NCBI GenBank assembly: GCA_025352885.1 | Contig: JANXRZ010000053.1 | Span: 1 to 46,524 of the forward strand | Origin: Pseudomonadota bacterium | GTDB taxonomy: Bacteria > Pseudomonadota > Gammaproteobacteria > Burkholderiales > SG8-39 | DNA length: 46,524 nucleotides | Reading direction: 5' to 3' | Shown: positions 20,612-29,291 of the stretch, piece by piece | Layout of the letters: every line of letters starts with the position of its first letter | How positions within the stretch are numbered: position 1 is the stretch's first letter | Program-made: the position numbers and the translations under genes | The notes under the pieces: model-generated | The model's database searches: none | What the model was told of the DNA's origin: nothing | What the model saw: the letters and a program-made list of their open reading frames with translations, nothing else

Positions 20612-21145
20612 TTACTGAATGCGCCAGAGGTACATGTTGTGGCTGTGACCGTCGAGGTTCAGCTGCGATTCCTGGTCCGGCCGCCAGCCCGGGATGCCGA
20701 ACTCATAAGCCACGATGCGGGACCCTCGCTTGAGGCTCGCTTTCAATCTCGGGGCGAGCCGCTCGTTCAACTCCGGAAAAAGAAACAGCGTCACCACTGT
20801 GGCGCTCGAAAGATCGGTTTTGAACAGGTCCTCCTGTCGAAACGACACGCGCTGTGACACACCCGCGCGACTTGCGCCCTCCCGTGCCTCGGCCAGCCGC
20901 ATGGGATCCAGGTCGATTCCCACCCCGCGCGCGCCGAACTTTTCGGCCGCCGCGATGATGAAGCGCCCGTCGCCGCACCCGAGGTCGTATACGACGTCTT
21001 GCGGCCCCACCTGCGCCAGTCGAAGCATTTCTTCTACGGCCGGATAAGGCGTCGAAACATAAGGCGCGTCCAGCTTAATGCCCGCGGTCGAGCAGCCCGC
21101 AATGAACGCAGCCGGGACGAGTTTGAGGAAGTCCCGCCGCCGCAT
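20612..21145 (-). CDS. Putative exported SAM-dependent methyltransferase (lipoprotein-like)
   Basis: A 177-residue class I methyltransferase fold: motif I VVYDLGCGDGRF (52-62), acidic motif II GIDLDPMRLAEA, then FRQEDLF. What is odd is the N-terminus MRRRDFLKLVPAAFIAGC. It combines a twin-arginine-like RRRDFLK with a lipobox whose Cys18 could be lipidated. If exported it would act outside the cytoplasm, where SAM is not expected. The substrate is unknown; related stand-alone proteins are annotated only as methyltransferases. The start lies two bases after the fumC stop, so it is co-transcribed with fumC. Confidence 0.8.
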   Translation of the reverse strand: MRRRDFLKLVPAAFIAGCSTAGIKLDAPYVSTPYPAVEEMLRLAQVGPQDVVYDLGCGDGRFIIAAAEKFGARGVGIDLDPMRLAEAREGASRAGVSQRVSFRQEDLFKTDLSSATVVTLFLFPELNERLAPRLKASLKRGSRIVAYEFGIPGWRPDQESQLNLDGHSHNMYLWRIQ

Positions 21146-21146
21146 C

Positions 21147-22550
21147 TCAGGCGTCTCTGGCCCTGGGACCGATCATTTCTTCGGCCCGCACCCATTTGTC
21201 GAAATCCTCGCCACTCACGAATCCAAGCTCGAGCGCCGCTTCCCGCAGGGTCGATGCCTTCGCATGCGCGAGCTTTGCAATCTGCGCTGCACGGTCGTAT
21301 CCGATGTGCGGCGCCAAGGCCGTCACCAGCATGAGCGATTCGGCGACCAGCCCGGCGATGCGCGCCTCGTTCGGCTCGATGCCGCGCGCGCAGTGCTCCT
21401 CGAAACTCTTCATGCCGTCGGCCAGCAGCCGCACGCTCTGCAGGAAACTGTTGATCACGAGCGGCTTGAACACATTCAATTCGAAATTGCCCGAAGCCCC
21501 GCCGATATTGATCGCGACATCGTTGCCGAGCACCTGCACGCACAGCATGGTGAGCGCTTCGCATTGGGTCGGGTTCACCTTGCCCGGCATGATCGAGCTG
21601 CCGGGCTCGTTCTCCGGAATCGAAATCTCTCCCAGCCCCGATCTGGGACCGGACGCCATCCAGCGCACGTCGTTCGCGATCTTGATGAGCGATGCCGCGA
21701 GCGTCTTCAACGCGCCGTGGGCAAACAGCAGCGCCTCGTGCCCGGCCAGCGCGGCAAACTTGTTCGGTGCCGTGACGAAAGGCAGGCCGCTGGCGGCGGC
21801 GAGGGCCTCCGCGATCTTGGCGGCGAACAGCGGATGTGTATTCAATCCGGTGCCGACCGCAGTCCCGCCGGCGGCAAGCTCGCACACGCCGGAAAACGTG
21901 GCGCGCACATTGCATGCCGCCCCTTCGAGCTGAGCCACGTAGCCTGAAAATTCCTGGCCGAGCGTGAGCGGCGTGGCGTCCTGGAGATGCGTGCGCCCGA
22001 TCTTTACGATCGACTCGAACGCATCGCTTTTTTCCGCAAGGGTTACGGCCAGACGCTCGAGGGAAGGCAACAGTTCGCGATGGATCGCCAGGGCGGCCGC
22101 GACATGCATCGCGGTCGGGAAGACATCGTTCGATGATTGCCCGAGGTTCACGTCGTCGTTCGGATGCACGACACGATTAGCGCCGCGCTCGCCTCCCAGC
22201 AACTCGGAAGCGCGATTGGCGAGGACTTCATTCATGTTCATGTTGCTTTGCGTGCCCGATCCCGTCTGCCATACAGAAAGGGGGAACTCCGCTTCATGCC
22301 GGCCGGCCAGCACTTCGTCGGCTGCGGCCATGATCGCCCCTGCCTTTTCTTCGCCGATCAGCCGCAACTCGAGGTTCACTGCAGCGGCGGCGCGCTTGAC
22401 CATAGCAAGCGCGCGGATCACTTCCACCGGCATGCGCTCGGTGGAAATGCGAAAGAACCGCAGGCTGCGCTCGGTCTGCGCACCCCATAGCCTGTCGGCC
22501 GGCACTTCGATCGGGCCGAACGTGTCCTTTTCGGTGCGCGTACCCGCCAT
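21147..22550 (-). CDS. fumC: Fumarate hydratase, class II
   Basis: Converts fumarate to malate in the TCA cycle, iron-free homotetramer. 467 residues, as usual. The signature [11 protein letters not shown] (317-327) holds catalytic Ser318; the acid/base His188 is in [22 protein letters not shown] and the N-terminal [20 protein letters not shown] are typical. It lies eight bases after dps and two bases before the exported methyltransferase, so dps-fumC-methyltransferase may form an operon. Oxygen-stable FumC next to Dps fits an oxidative-stress setting (inference). Confidence 0.97.
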   Translation of the reverse strand: MAGTRTEKDTFGPIEVPADRLWGAQTERSLRFFRISTERMPVEVIRALAMVKRAAAAVNLELRLIGEEKAGAIMAAADEVLAGRHEAEFPLSVWQTGSGTQSNMNMNEVLANRASELLGGERGANRVVHPNDDVNLGQSSNDVFPTAMHVAAALAIHRELLPSLERLAVTLAEKSDAFESIVKIGRTHLQDATPLTLGQEFSGYVAQLEGAACNVRATFSGVCELAAGGTAVGTGLNTHPLFAAKIAEALAAASGLPFVTAPNKFAALAGHEALLFAHGALKTLAASLIKIANDVRWMASGPRSGLGEISIPENEPGSSIMPGKVNPTQCEALTMLCVQVLGNDVAINIGGASGNFELNVFKPLVINSFLQSVRLLADGMKSFEEHCARGIEPNEARIAGLVAESLMLVTALAPHIGYDRAAQIAKLAHAKASTLREAALELGFVSGEDFDKWVRAEEMIGPRARDA

Positions 22551-22558
22551 CGGGCCGG

Positions 22559-23041
22559 CTACTGGTCCTGCAGCAGCGAGCGGAGCATCCAGGCGTTCTT
22601 TTCATGCACTTGCATGCGCTGGGTCAGGAGGTCGAGCGTGGGCTCGTCGCTGGCCTTGTCGGCCACGGGCAGCACCGAGCGAGCCGTGCGCACGATGGCC
22701 TCCTGGCCTTCGATCAGCAGCTCGATCATCTTTTTCGCTTTCGGCACGCCTTCGGTTTCGGTGATCGACGCGAGCTTCTGGAACTGGCCGTACGTGCCCG
22801 GCGCGTAATGCCCGAGCGAGCGGATGCGCTCCGCGATCAGATCGATCGCGTTCCAGGCTTCCGTGTACTGCTCCATGAAAAGGATGTGCAGTGTCTGGAA
22901 CATCGGCCCTTCCACGTTCCAGTGGAAATTATGCGTCTTGAGGTAAACCGTATAGGTGTCGGCGAGCAGCCGGGAAAGGCCGTGGGCGATGGCAGTGCGA
23001 TCGGCCTCGCTGATGCCGGTATTCATGGGGAGTGTGGCCAT
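22559..23041 (-). CDS. dps: Dps-family ferritin-like DNA protection protein
   Basis: A 160-residue dodecameric mini-ferritin that oxidises and stores iron with H2O2 and protects DNA. The ferroxidase ligands fit the E. coli spacing exactly: His40 (NFHWNVEGP), His52 (TLH), Asp67 and Glu71 (AIDLIAERI). The short N-terminus has few lysines, so tight DNA binding by a Lys-rich tail is not evident. AGGAA lies eight bases before the start. It is followed by fumC after eight bases. A perfect 12-base-pair hairpin lies upstream (23113-23144). Confidence 0.95.
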   Translation of the reverse strand: MATLPMNTGISEADRTAIAHGLSRLLADTYTVYLKTHNFHWNVEGPMFQTLHILFMEQYTEAWNAIDLIAERIRSLGHYAPGTYGQFQKLASITETEGVPKAKKMIELLIEGQEAIVRTARSVLPVADKASDEPTLDLLTQRMQVHEKNAWMLRSLLQDQ

Positions 23042-23112
23042 GGCAGTGTTCCTCGATTTCCAGATTTGAAACTTCAGTCTACCGAACCGGTCCCGCGAAG
23101 CCAGTGAATATT

Positions 23113-23144
23113 GGCGATAGGCGCAATTGCCAGCGCCTATCGCC
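23113..23144. repeat. Perfect 12-bp inverted repeat between pirin gene and dps
   Basis: GGCGATAGGCGC (23113-23124) and its exact complement GCGCCTATCGCC (23133-23144) flank an eight-base spacer AATTGCCA. It lies 18 bases after the pirin stop and about 72 bases before dps on the same strand. No T-tract follows on either strand, so it may be a poor terminator, an RNA-stability element, or a protein-binding site for dps. Confidence 0.6.
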
Positions 23145-23162
23145 CGCGCCAGTCGTAAGTAT

Positions 23163-23858
23163 TCAGGGCAGGTCGAAGACGAGGACTTCCGCGTCCCGGC
23201 CTTTTTCCAGCACGATTTCCGGCGCGTTCGTGACCTTGATCGCGTCCCCGGCTTCGAGCGGCGCGCCGTTGACAGTCACCTTGCCCAATGCGACATGCAC
23301 GTAAGCCCGGCGGCCGGGCCGTAAGCGATGCACGGCCCGTTCCTCGCCATCGATCAATGCCGCGTACAAGTCCGCGTCCTGGTGGATCTTGAGCGATGCT
23401 TCCCGCCCGTCCGGCGAAGCCACCAGGCGCAGCTTGCCGCGCTTCGAGGCTGCGTCGAAGTGCGTCTGCCCATATTCGGGCGGGATGCCCCGGACGTCCG
23501 GCTCGATCCAGATCTGGAGCAGGTGCGTCGGCGCGGTTCCATGGCTGAATTCGCTGTGCCTCACGCCCGTGCCCGCGCTCATGCGCTGGACGTCACCCGG
23601 CAGGATGGTCGATCCGTTGCCCATCGAATCCTTGTGCGCGAGAGAGCCCTGAAGGACGTACGTGATGATTTCCATGTCGCGGTGGCCGTGCGTGCCGAAG
23701 CCCTGACCGGCCGCGATGCGGTCGTCGTTGATCACCCGCAGCGGGCCAAAGCCCATGTGCTCCGGGTCTTGGTAATCGGCAAACGAAAACGTATGAAACG
23801 AGCGCAGCCAACCGTGGTCTGCGTATCCCCTCTCGTTGCTTTTGCGGACTTCCATCAT
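23163..23858 (-). CDS. Pirin-family bicupin (YhhW-like)
   Basis: A 231-residue two-cupin protein. Bacterial pirins such as YhhW show quercetin 2,3-dioxygenase activity in vitro, while the true role is unclear. The metal site is complete: His57 and His59 ([11 protein letters not shown]) and His101 and Glu103 (GVRHSEFSH), at the same positions as in Yhh[26 protein letters not shown] is the pirin N-terminal signature. AGGAGA lies six bases before ATG 23858. Divergently transcribed from a LysR regulator, with two perfect palindromes on its promoter, so it is probably that regulator's target. Confidence 0.94.
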   Translation of the reverse strand: MMEVRKSNERGYADHGWLRSFHTFSFADYQDPEHMGFGPLRVINDDRIAAGQGFGTHGHRDMEIITYVLQGSLAHKDSMGNGSTILPGDVQRMSAGTGVRHSEFSHGTAPTHLLQIWIEPDVRGIPPEYGQTHFDAASKRGKLRLVASPDGREASLKIHQDADLYAALIDGEERAVHRLRPGRRAYVHVALGKVTVNGAPLEAGDAIKVTNAPEIVLEKGRDAEVLVFDLP

Positions 23859-23875
23859 GGCGCATCTCCTATTCG

Positions 23876-23913
23876 ATTCAGATTATCTGAATACCATAGA
23901 CGTAGTCTATGGT
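23876..23913 (-). promoter_or_regulatory. Pirin promoter with twin palindromic operators
   Basis: Two perfect palindromes lie head to tail in the divergent gap. ATTCAGA-TTA-TCTGAAT at 23876-23892 has the T-N11-A form of LysR sites, and ACCATAGAC-GTA-GTCTATGGT lies at 23893-23913. On the minus strand a promoter TAGACT (23909-23904), 16-base spacer, GATAAT (23887-23882) is embedded in them, so one palindrome covers the -35 and the other the -10. The layout predicts control of the pirin gene by the LysR protein. Confidence 0.7.
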
Positions 23914-23971
23914 TGCCTCACACGTAAATAAAGCGGAAACTTCTGAACATTCAATTCAAATTTACTGAACT

Positions 23972-24892
23972 ATGGGTTCGAAGATTTCCCTCGATGCGCT
24001 GACCGCCCTTGAAACCATTGAGCGGATGGGCAGTTTTGCCGCCGCCGCCGCCCAGCTCCGCCGCGTCCCCTCGGCGCTGACTTACACGATGGGGCGCCTT
24101 GAAGACGATCTGGGGGTGAGGCTTTTCGACCGGTCCGGCCGGCGTGCTTCGCTGACCCCCGCCGGTCGGGAACTGCTCGAAGAGGGCCGCACGCTGCTGG
24201 CCCTTGCCGACCAGATCGAGCGTCGTGTCCAGCAGGTCGCCCGCGGCTGGGAAGTCGAACTGCGAATTGCCCTCGACCTCACGCTGGATGCAAGCGCCCT
24301 CCTCCCGCTTGTCGCCGAATTCGACGGGGAAAAAAGCGGCACGCGTGTCCGCCTGTCGTATGAAGTGCTCGCCGGGACCTGGGATGCCCTCCAGTCCGGG
24401 CGGGCTGATCTCGTCATCGGGGCCAATGGCGAACCGGTGAGCCAGGCGGGACTGAGCCTGCGCCGCGTGAATCCGCTCCCGTTCGTGTTCGCGGTGGCGC
24501 CAGCTCACCCGCTTGCGTCGATGCGTGAGCCTCTCGCCCCGGCAGAGATCCAGCGCTACCGAGCGGTGGCCGTGGCCGACACCGCACGCAACCAGCCTGC
24601 ACGCAGTACCGGACTCCTCCTCGGCCAGGAGTCGCTCACCGTGCCGGACTTCGCCGCCAAGGTCGCCGCGCAGCGGGCCGGGCTGGGCGTGGGCTACCTG
24701 CCCGCGCCGATCGCAAGAGCCGAGCATGAAGCGGGACGCCTCGTGATCAAGCAGGTTGCAGAGCCCAAGCTCGAGTCGTTCCAGTACATGGCGTGGAAAA
24801 CGGCCAGCAAGGGCAAGGCGCTCGCCTGGTTCCTCGGGCGACTCGATACTGGCGCATGCACAGCGCTGGTTCGCACCAGTGTGGCCGGTTAA
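23972..24892 (+). CDS. LysR-type transcriptional regulator
   Basis: A 306-residue LysR regulator. The winged helix-turn-helix occupies about 4-63 (LDALTALETIERMGSFAAAAAQLRRVPSALTYTMGRLEDDLGVRLFDRSGR), and the effector-binding periplasmic-binding-like domain about 90-300. No ligand can be told from sequence. Divergent from the pirin gene with 113 bases between them, including two perfect palindromes; the usual LysR pattern is control of the divergent gene plus autoregulation. The stop interlocks (TTAA) with the convergent thioredoxin gene. Confidence 0.95.
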   Translation: MGSKISLDALTALETIERMGSFAAAAAQLRRVPSALTYTMGRLEDDLGVRLFDRSGRRASLTPAGRELLEEGRTLLALADQIERRVQQVARGWEVELRIALDLTLDASALLPLVAEFDGEKSGTRVRLSYEVLAGTWDALQSGRADLVIGANGEPVSQAGLSLRRVNPLPFVFAVAPAHPLASMREPLAPAEIQRYRAVAVADTARNQPARSTGLLLGQESLTVPDFAAKVAAQRAGLGVGYLPAPIARAEHEAGRLVIKQVAEPKLESFQYMAWKTASKGKALAWFLGRLDTGACTALVRTSVAG

Positions 24893-25293
24893 GCCCGGGG
24901 CTGGCCCCCGATGCCCGCGGGCGGCGCGTCCACCTTTTCACGCTCGGCGATTTCCTTTTGGACCTGCGCCATGTCGATATCCTGCGCCTTGGCGATGAGT
25001 TCGCCGAAGGCGCCTGCCGGCATCGCGCCGGCCTGTGAATAGAGGATGACATTGTCGCGAAACACCATGAGCGTGGGAATCGACCGGATGTCGAAGGCCG
25101 CAGCGACCTCCTGCTCTTCCTCGGTATTCACCTTGGCAAACACGATGCCTTCGTGGGACTCCGAGGCCTTTTCGAAGATCGGCGCGAAGCCCCTGCATGG
25201 CCCGCACCACGGCGCCCAGAAATCGACGATCACCATGGGATTGCCCGTGACGACCTGCTCGAAACTGTCCTTGGTGAGTTCGACTGTGGCCAT
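24889..25293 (-). CDS. trxA: Thioredoxin
   Basis: A 134-residue cytoplasmic thiol-disulfide reductase. The active site is WCGPC (Cys30, Cys33) in VIVDFWAPWCGPCRGFAPIFEKAS, with the cis-proline loop in IRSIPTLMVF. It is about 25 residues longer than E. coli TrxA because of a C-terminal charged tail (IDMAQVQKEIAEREKVDAPPAG). No signal peptide is seen. Since most genomes have several thioredoxins, this may be a secondary one. Divergent from gluQ. Confidence 0.94.
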   Translation of the reverse strand: MATVELTKDSFEQVVTGNPMVIVDFWAPWCGPCRGFAPIFEKASESHEGIVFAKVNTEEEQEVAAAFDIRSIPTLMVFRDNVILYSQAGAMPAGAFGELIAKAQDIDMAQVQKEIAEREKVDAPPAGIGGQPRA

Positions 25294-25368
25294 ACCCGCT
25301 CCCGCTGGAAAACGGGCATGGTACTCCGGGAATTCGACCGGCCTGCGTAACGCGCCTTACACAACCCA

Positions 25369-26247
25369 ATGAAAAAGCGCGTCGGCCGCTTTGCGCCTTC
25401 CCCCACCGGGCCCCTGCACTTCGGATCGCTGGTCGCTGCGCTCGGCAGCTACTTGGATGCGCGGGCATCTGGCGGCTCATGGATCGTCCGCATGGAGGAT
25501 CTCGACACGCCGCGCACCGTGCCCAGCGCGTCCGACGCAATCCTGCGCACGCTCGAACGGTGCGGATTCGAATGGGACGGGCCCGTGGCTTACCAGAGCG
25601 AGCGCACGGCGTTGTATCGCGCCGCGTTCGAACGCCTCAAGGTGAACGGCAAGGTGTACGCCTGCGGCTGCACACGCAGTGAAATCGCCGATTCGGCACT
25701 CGCGCCCGATGGCGCCAGAATCTATCCCGGGACCTGTCGCGAGGGACTAGCCGCGGGACGCGCCGCGCGAAGCTACAGGGTTCGCACCGAAGGCACACAC
25801 ATCGAATTCGACGATCGGCTGCAAGGCCGCATCCGGCACGACGTGGAACACGAGGCGGGCGACTTCGTGCTGTTACGGGCCGACGGCCTGTTCGCCTACC
25901 AGCTTGCAGTGGTGGTCGACGACGCCGGCCAGCAGGTCACCGATGTGGTGCGAGGCGCCGACCTGCTCGATTCGACCGCGCGCCAGATCCACCTCCAGCG
26001 GTTGCTCGGTTACGCCACTCCGGCGTACCTGCATCTTCCGGTGGCCGTAAACGCCAAGGGCGAGAAACTCTCCAAGCAATCCGGCGCAGCCGCCGTGGAC
26101 GCGGACGCGCTCGTTCAGGCCTTCGCGTTTCTCGGGCACGCGCTCCCGAAAAATATCGCGGCCGCGCCGCCGCACGAACAGCTTTCCTGGGGCATAACGA
26201 ACTGGTCCATCACGCGCCTCACAAAAGCACGCGCTATTGCCGTCTGA
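25369..26247 (+). CDS. gluQ: Glutamyl-Q tRNA(Asp) synthetase
   Basis: Attaches glutamate to queuosine at position 34 of tRNA(Asp). It is a truncated GluRS-like protein (292 residues) lacking the anticodon-binding domain. The HIGH-like segment is [25 protein letters not shown] and the KMSKS-like one GEKLSKQSG. Zinc-ligand cysteines appear in [10 protein letters not shown] and [15 protein letters not shown] and [25 protein letters not shown] are family motifs. Its last 14 bases overlap the convergent EamA gene. Confidence 0.96.
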   Translation: MKKRVGRFAPSPTGPLHFGSLVAALGSYLDARASGGSWIVRMEDLDTPRTVPSASDAILRTLERCGFEWDGPVAYQSERTALYRAAFERLKVNGKVYACGCTRSEIADSALAPDGARIYPGTCREGLAAGRAARSYRVRTEGTHIEFDDRLQGRIRHDVEHEAGDFVLLRADGLFAYQLAVVVDDAGQQVTDVVRGADLLDSTARQIHLQRLLGYATPAYLHLPVAVNAKGEKLSKQSGAAAVDADALVQAFAFLGHALPKNIAAAPPHEQLSWGITNWSITRLTKARAIAV

Positions 26248-27142
26248 GGCGGTTCCTTTGCGGCAGGTTGACCGCGAGGACCGCGAGCACGACGCACACG
26301 AGCGCAACGTACTCCTGCACGCTCGGCCGCTCCCCCAGGAACACGAAGCCGCTGATCACGCCCACGATCGGCACGGACAGCACGCTGATCGAGGAGACCG
26401 TGACCGAGACGGTGGAGGCGATCTTGAACCAGGCCCAGTAGGCAAACGCGAACGCAATGAAGATGTTGTAGACCAGCGCAAGCCACGCGCTCGTGCTCAC
26501 CGGCTTCCATGCAGTCGGCTCGAAGATGAGCGTGCCGACGAGGATGGGCAGGCCGCCGAGCGACATCGTCCACGCGGTAAAGGTGCCCATGGGCAACCCG
26601 AGCGGCCAGCGCTTTTGCAGCACTGTCCCGATCGCCCAGGTGAGCGCGCCGCCCAGCGCGAGCAGTGCGCCGAGCGGCGCCCGGCCGATCACGACAAGGT
26701 CTTCGCCGATTAGGAGCGCCATGCCGATCATGCCGAGCAGCAAAGCGCCGGCCTTGCGCGCGGTGATGCGCTCACCCAGCAGCCAGGCCGACAGAGGTAC
26801 CGACCACACCGGCATCGTGAAGGCCAGGATTGCCGCGCGCCCCGAAGGAATCATCATCAGGCCGAACGCGATCATCATGTTCCAGCAGGTCACGTTGAAG
26901 AACGCGAGCACCGCGAGTTTCCACCACATCGATTTCGGCACGCGCAGGCTGTTGCCTGCCGCGCGCGCCACGCAGAACAGCAGCAGCGAGCCGAAAGCGA
27001 TGCACAGGCTGCGGAAGATCCATGGCGTGAATTCGGCGAGCGCAACCTTCATCGCCGTCCAGTTGAATCCCCACGCGAGGGTAAGGCCCAGGAGCGTCCA
27101 CCAGAGCGACTTCGGGATGCGCTGTTCGCTGGTCGGCGTCAT
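26234..27142 (-). CDS. EamA/DMT-superfamily transporter (third of the operon)
   Basis: A 302-residue inner-membrane protein with about ten predicted helices in two EamA repeats: [22 protein letters not shown] starts the first, [19 protein letters not shown] the second. Such proteins usually export amino acids, nucleosides or other small metabolites; the substrate is unknown. ATG 27142 overlaps the stop of the preceding EamA gene as ATGA. The two are close paralogues (GFNWT.MKV, MMxPSGRxxxLxxTMPxWSVxLS, GTVLQKR), pointing to tandem duplication or a heterodimer. Last gene of the six-gene operon. Confidence 0.9.
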   Translation of the reverse strand: MTPTSEQRIPKSLWWTLLGLTLAWGFNWTAMKVALAEFTPWIFRSLCIAFGSLLLFCVARAAGNSLRVPKSMWWKLAVLAFFNVTCWNMMIAFGLMMIPSGRAAILAFTMPVWSVPLSAWLLGERITARKAGALLLGMIGMALLIGEDLVVIGRAPLGALLALGGALTWAIGTVLQKRWPLGLPMGTFTAWTMSLGGLPILVGTLIFEPTAWKPVSTSAWLALVYNIFIAFAFAYWAWFKIASTVSVTVSSISVLSVPIVGVISGFVFLGERPSVQEYVALVCVVLAVLAVNLPQRNRLRRQ

Positions 27143-28074
27143 CGTTCCGGGATGACCACTGTTGCGATCGCAGCAGAAACGAGCACGAGCGCTGCGTAAT
27201 CCTGCCAGGCCGGGATTTCGCCGAGGAACAGCATGCCGCTGAAAACGCCTACGACCGGAATCATGAGCGATGAGAGGCCGGCCACGCCGGCCGGCGCGCG
27301 ATCGACGATCTTCGTCCACGCCCACCAGCCGAAGATGAAGACGAGGAACATGTTGTAGAGGACGCCCAGCGCCGGCCACACGCTTACGCTGTGCAGGGCG
27401 AGCACCGCCTCGCGGTCATAGATGAACGCCAGCACGAAGATCGGGATGCCGCCCAAGAGGCCCATCCATCCCGTGAAGGAGGCGATGGGCAGATCGACAG
27501 GCAGGCGCTTCTGGAGGACCGTCCCGACCCCCCAGACGAGCGCGGAGCACAGCATGAGGATCACGCCGACGAAACCGCCATCCATCTGCGCGATGTCCTT
27601 CGACAGCAGAACACCGACCCCCGCCAGGCCGAAAGCGACACCGGTGAGCCGGCGAACGGTGAAGGCCTCGTCGAGAATCACGCGCGACAGCAACACGCTC
27701 CACATCGGCATGGTGTATTGAAGGATGACGACGCGGCCGGAAGGCAGCAGCGGGAGAGCGAGCATCAGGAAGAAGTTCTGCAGCGAGACGGTGAAGAAAG
27801 CGATCAGCACCAGGCGCCCCCACTGCCCGTGCGGCACGTGAATCGGGAGGCGCCTCGCGTGTGCGATCGCAAGCAGCCCGAAAAACGCGCTCAAGAAACA
27901 CAAGCTCCTGAAGAACCACGGGGGGACCTCCGTGATGACTACCTTCATCACGGTCCAGTTGAATCCCCAGATGATCGTGAGCGCCGCCAGCATGGAGTAC
28001 AGCGACCTGGGCAGCACATCGCGGCCGGCCGGTGAATCTTCCGGCGGGGCCGGCGAAGCCTCGTCCACGCTCAC
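27139..28074 (-). CDS. EamA/DMT-superfamily transporter (second of the operon)
   Basis: A 311-residue, ten-helix inner-membrane transporter with two EamA repeats (SLYSMLAALTIIWGFNWTVMKVV; CSALVWGVGTVLQKR). Substrate unknown. GTG 28074 overlaps the P450 stop as GTGA, and a cytoplasmic Pro/Glu-rich stretch of about 25 residues precedes the first helix. Its stop overlaps the start of the downstream paralogue. The pair of closely related EamA proteins encoded back to back could work as a hetero-oligomer, like other paired small transporters (inference). Confidence 0.9.
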   Translation of the reverse strand: MSVDEASPAPPEDSPAGRDVLPRSLYSMLAALTIIWGFNWTVMKVVITEVPPWFFRSLCFLSAFFGLLAIAHARRLPIHVPHGQWGRLVLIAFFTVSLQNFFLMLALPLLPSGRVVILQYTMPMWSVLLSRVILDEAFTVRRLTGVAFGLAGVGVLLSKDIAQMDGGFVGVILMLCSALVWGVGTVLQKRLPVDLPIASFTGWMGLLGGIPIFVLAFIYDREAVLALHSVSVWPALGVLYNMFLVFIFGWWAWTKIVDRAPAGVAGLSSLMIPVVGVFSGMLFLGEIPAWQDYAALVLVSAAIATVVIPER

Positions 28075-29285
28075 CGAGTAACGCGCACAGGCATGCTCTT
28101 CATGCCCCGGAATACCATCGAGTTGATCCACTCGGGGTTGCCAGCGAATTCCATGCTGCGAAAGTGCCGAGCAACTTCCGGGATCGCAATCTCCCCCTCG
28201 AGCCGCGCAAGCGGGAAGCCCAGGCAAATATGCAGGCCGAACCCGAAGGTCAGGTGCGCAACGCCATCGCGCTCGACGTCCACCCGATCGGGATCCGGGT
28301 AGGCGCGCGGATCGCGGTTCGCCGCGTTGAGCATGATGAAAACCCGGTCGCCTGCCTTTAGCGTCTTTCCATGAAGTTCATGCCCTACGCCGACGATGCG
28401 CACCTGCGCGCCGCTCGGGCCGTCGAAGCGCAGCAACTCCTCGCCCGCGCGCGCCGCGAGCCCTGGGTCCGCCCGCACCTTCTGGCGCTGCCCAGGGAAA
28501 AGCATCAGCGAACGCGTCGAATTTGCGATGTGGTTCGTGGTCGTCTCATGACCGGCAAAGAGCAGCAGGATGCAGGTCGCGACGAGTTCGTCCTCAGATA
28601 GCCGGTCACCGTTGTCCTCGAGATGCACCAGCTCCGAGAGCAGGTCTTTTCGCGCCGTTGCGCGCCGGTCGCGGATCATGGCGCGAAAGAACTCGGCCAT
28701 TTCGCGCGTCGCCGATTCCGCGATGTCGTATTTCTCCGGGGACGTGCGCGAGCTGCCGATGAAGAGCGCCATGTCGTCCGACATTCGCTTCACGCGCGCG
28801 AGCTCGCCGCGCGGCACGCCCAGCATGTCCATGATCACGAGCGCAGGCAATGGCCCCGCGAATGCCGCGATGAAGTCGAACTCGTCACGGTCGCCGATCT
28901 CGGCCAGCAGCAGTGCGGTGAGGCTCTCGATGTTCGGCCGCATGTCGCGCATCGACTTCAAATGGAACACCTTCGAAGTGAGGCGGCGCAACCGCGTATG
29001 GTCGGGCGGGTCAAGGAACACCATCCAGAGGGAAAGGTACCGGATCATGTCGCCGATTTTTGCGGCCTCCGGGCCCGGCATCGACGCAAAGAACGGCCGC
29101 AACCTGTCCGAAGACATCTCTTTATCCAGGCACACCCGCTTGACGTCTTCGTACCGCGTCAGCACCCAGGACTTGATCCGCGGACTCCAGTGCGCCGGAT
29201 CTTCGTCCTGCAGGCGGCGGTAGAGCGGGAAAGGATCGGCCAGGTAGTCTGGTGAATCAGGCCTGAAGTCGAGCGTCATTGGCAT
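28071..29285 (-). CDS. Cytochrome P450 (bacterial soluble class)
   Basis: A 404-residue haem-thiolate monooxygenase. The haem loop is FGFGLHICLG (347-356) with axial Cys354; the I-helix oxygen-activation motif is AGHETT (244-249); the K-helix ExxR is Glu283-Arg286. PPDHTRLRRLTSKVF is the C-helix pattern of soluble CYP101/CYP107-like enzymes. There is no membrane anchor. No ferredoxin or reductase partner lies in the window. It sits between the Bug receptor (6-base gap) and an EamA gene (4-base overlap), so it probably oxidises the compound that the operon imports, processes or exports. The substrate is unknown. Confidence 0.95.
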   Translation of the reverse strand: MPMTLDFRPDSPDYLADPFPLYRRLQDEDPAHWSPRIKSWVLTRYEDVKRVCLDKEMSSDRLRPFFASMPGPEAAKIGDMIRYLSLWMVFLDPPDHTRLRRLTSKVFHLKSMRDMRPNIESLTALLLAEIGDRDEFDFIAAFAGPLPALVIMDMLGVPRGELARVKRMSDDMALFIGSSRTSPEKYDIAESATREMAEFFRAMIRDRRATARKDLLSELVHLEDNGDRLSEDELVATCILLLFAGHETTTNHIANSTRSLMLFPGQRQKVRADPGLAARAGEELLRFDGPSGAQVRIVGVGHELHGKTLKAGDRVFIMLNAANRDPRAYPDPDRVDVERDGVAHLTFGFGLHICLGFPLARLEGEIAIPEVARHFRSMEFAGNPEWINSMVFRGMKSMPVRVTR

Positions 29286-29291
29286 GCCGGT

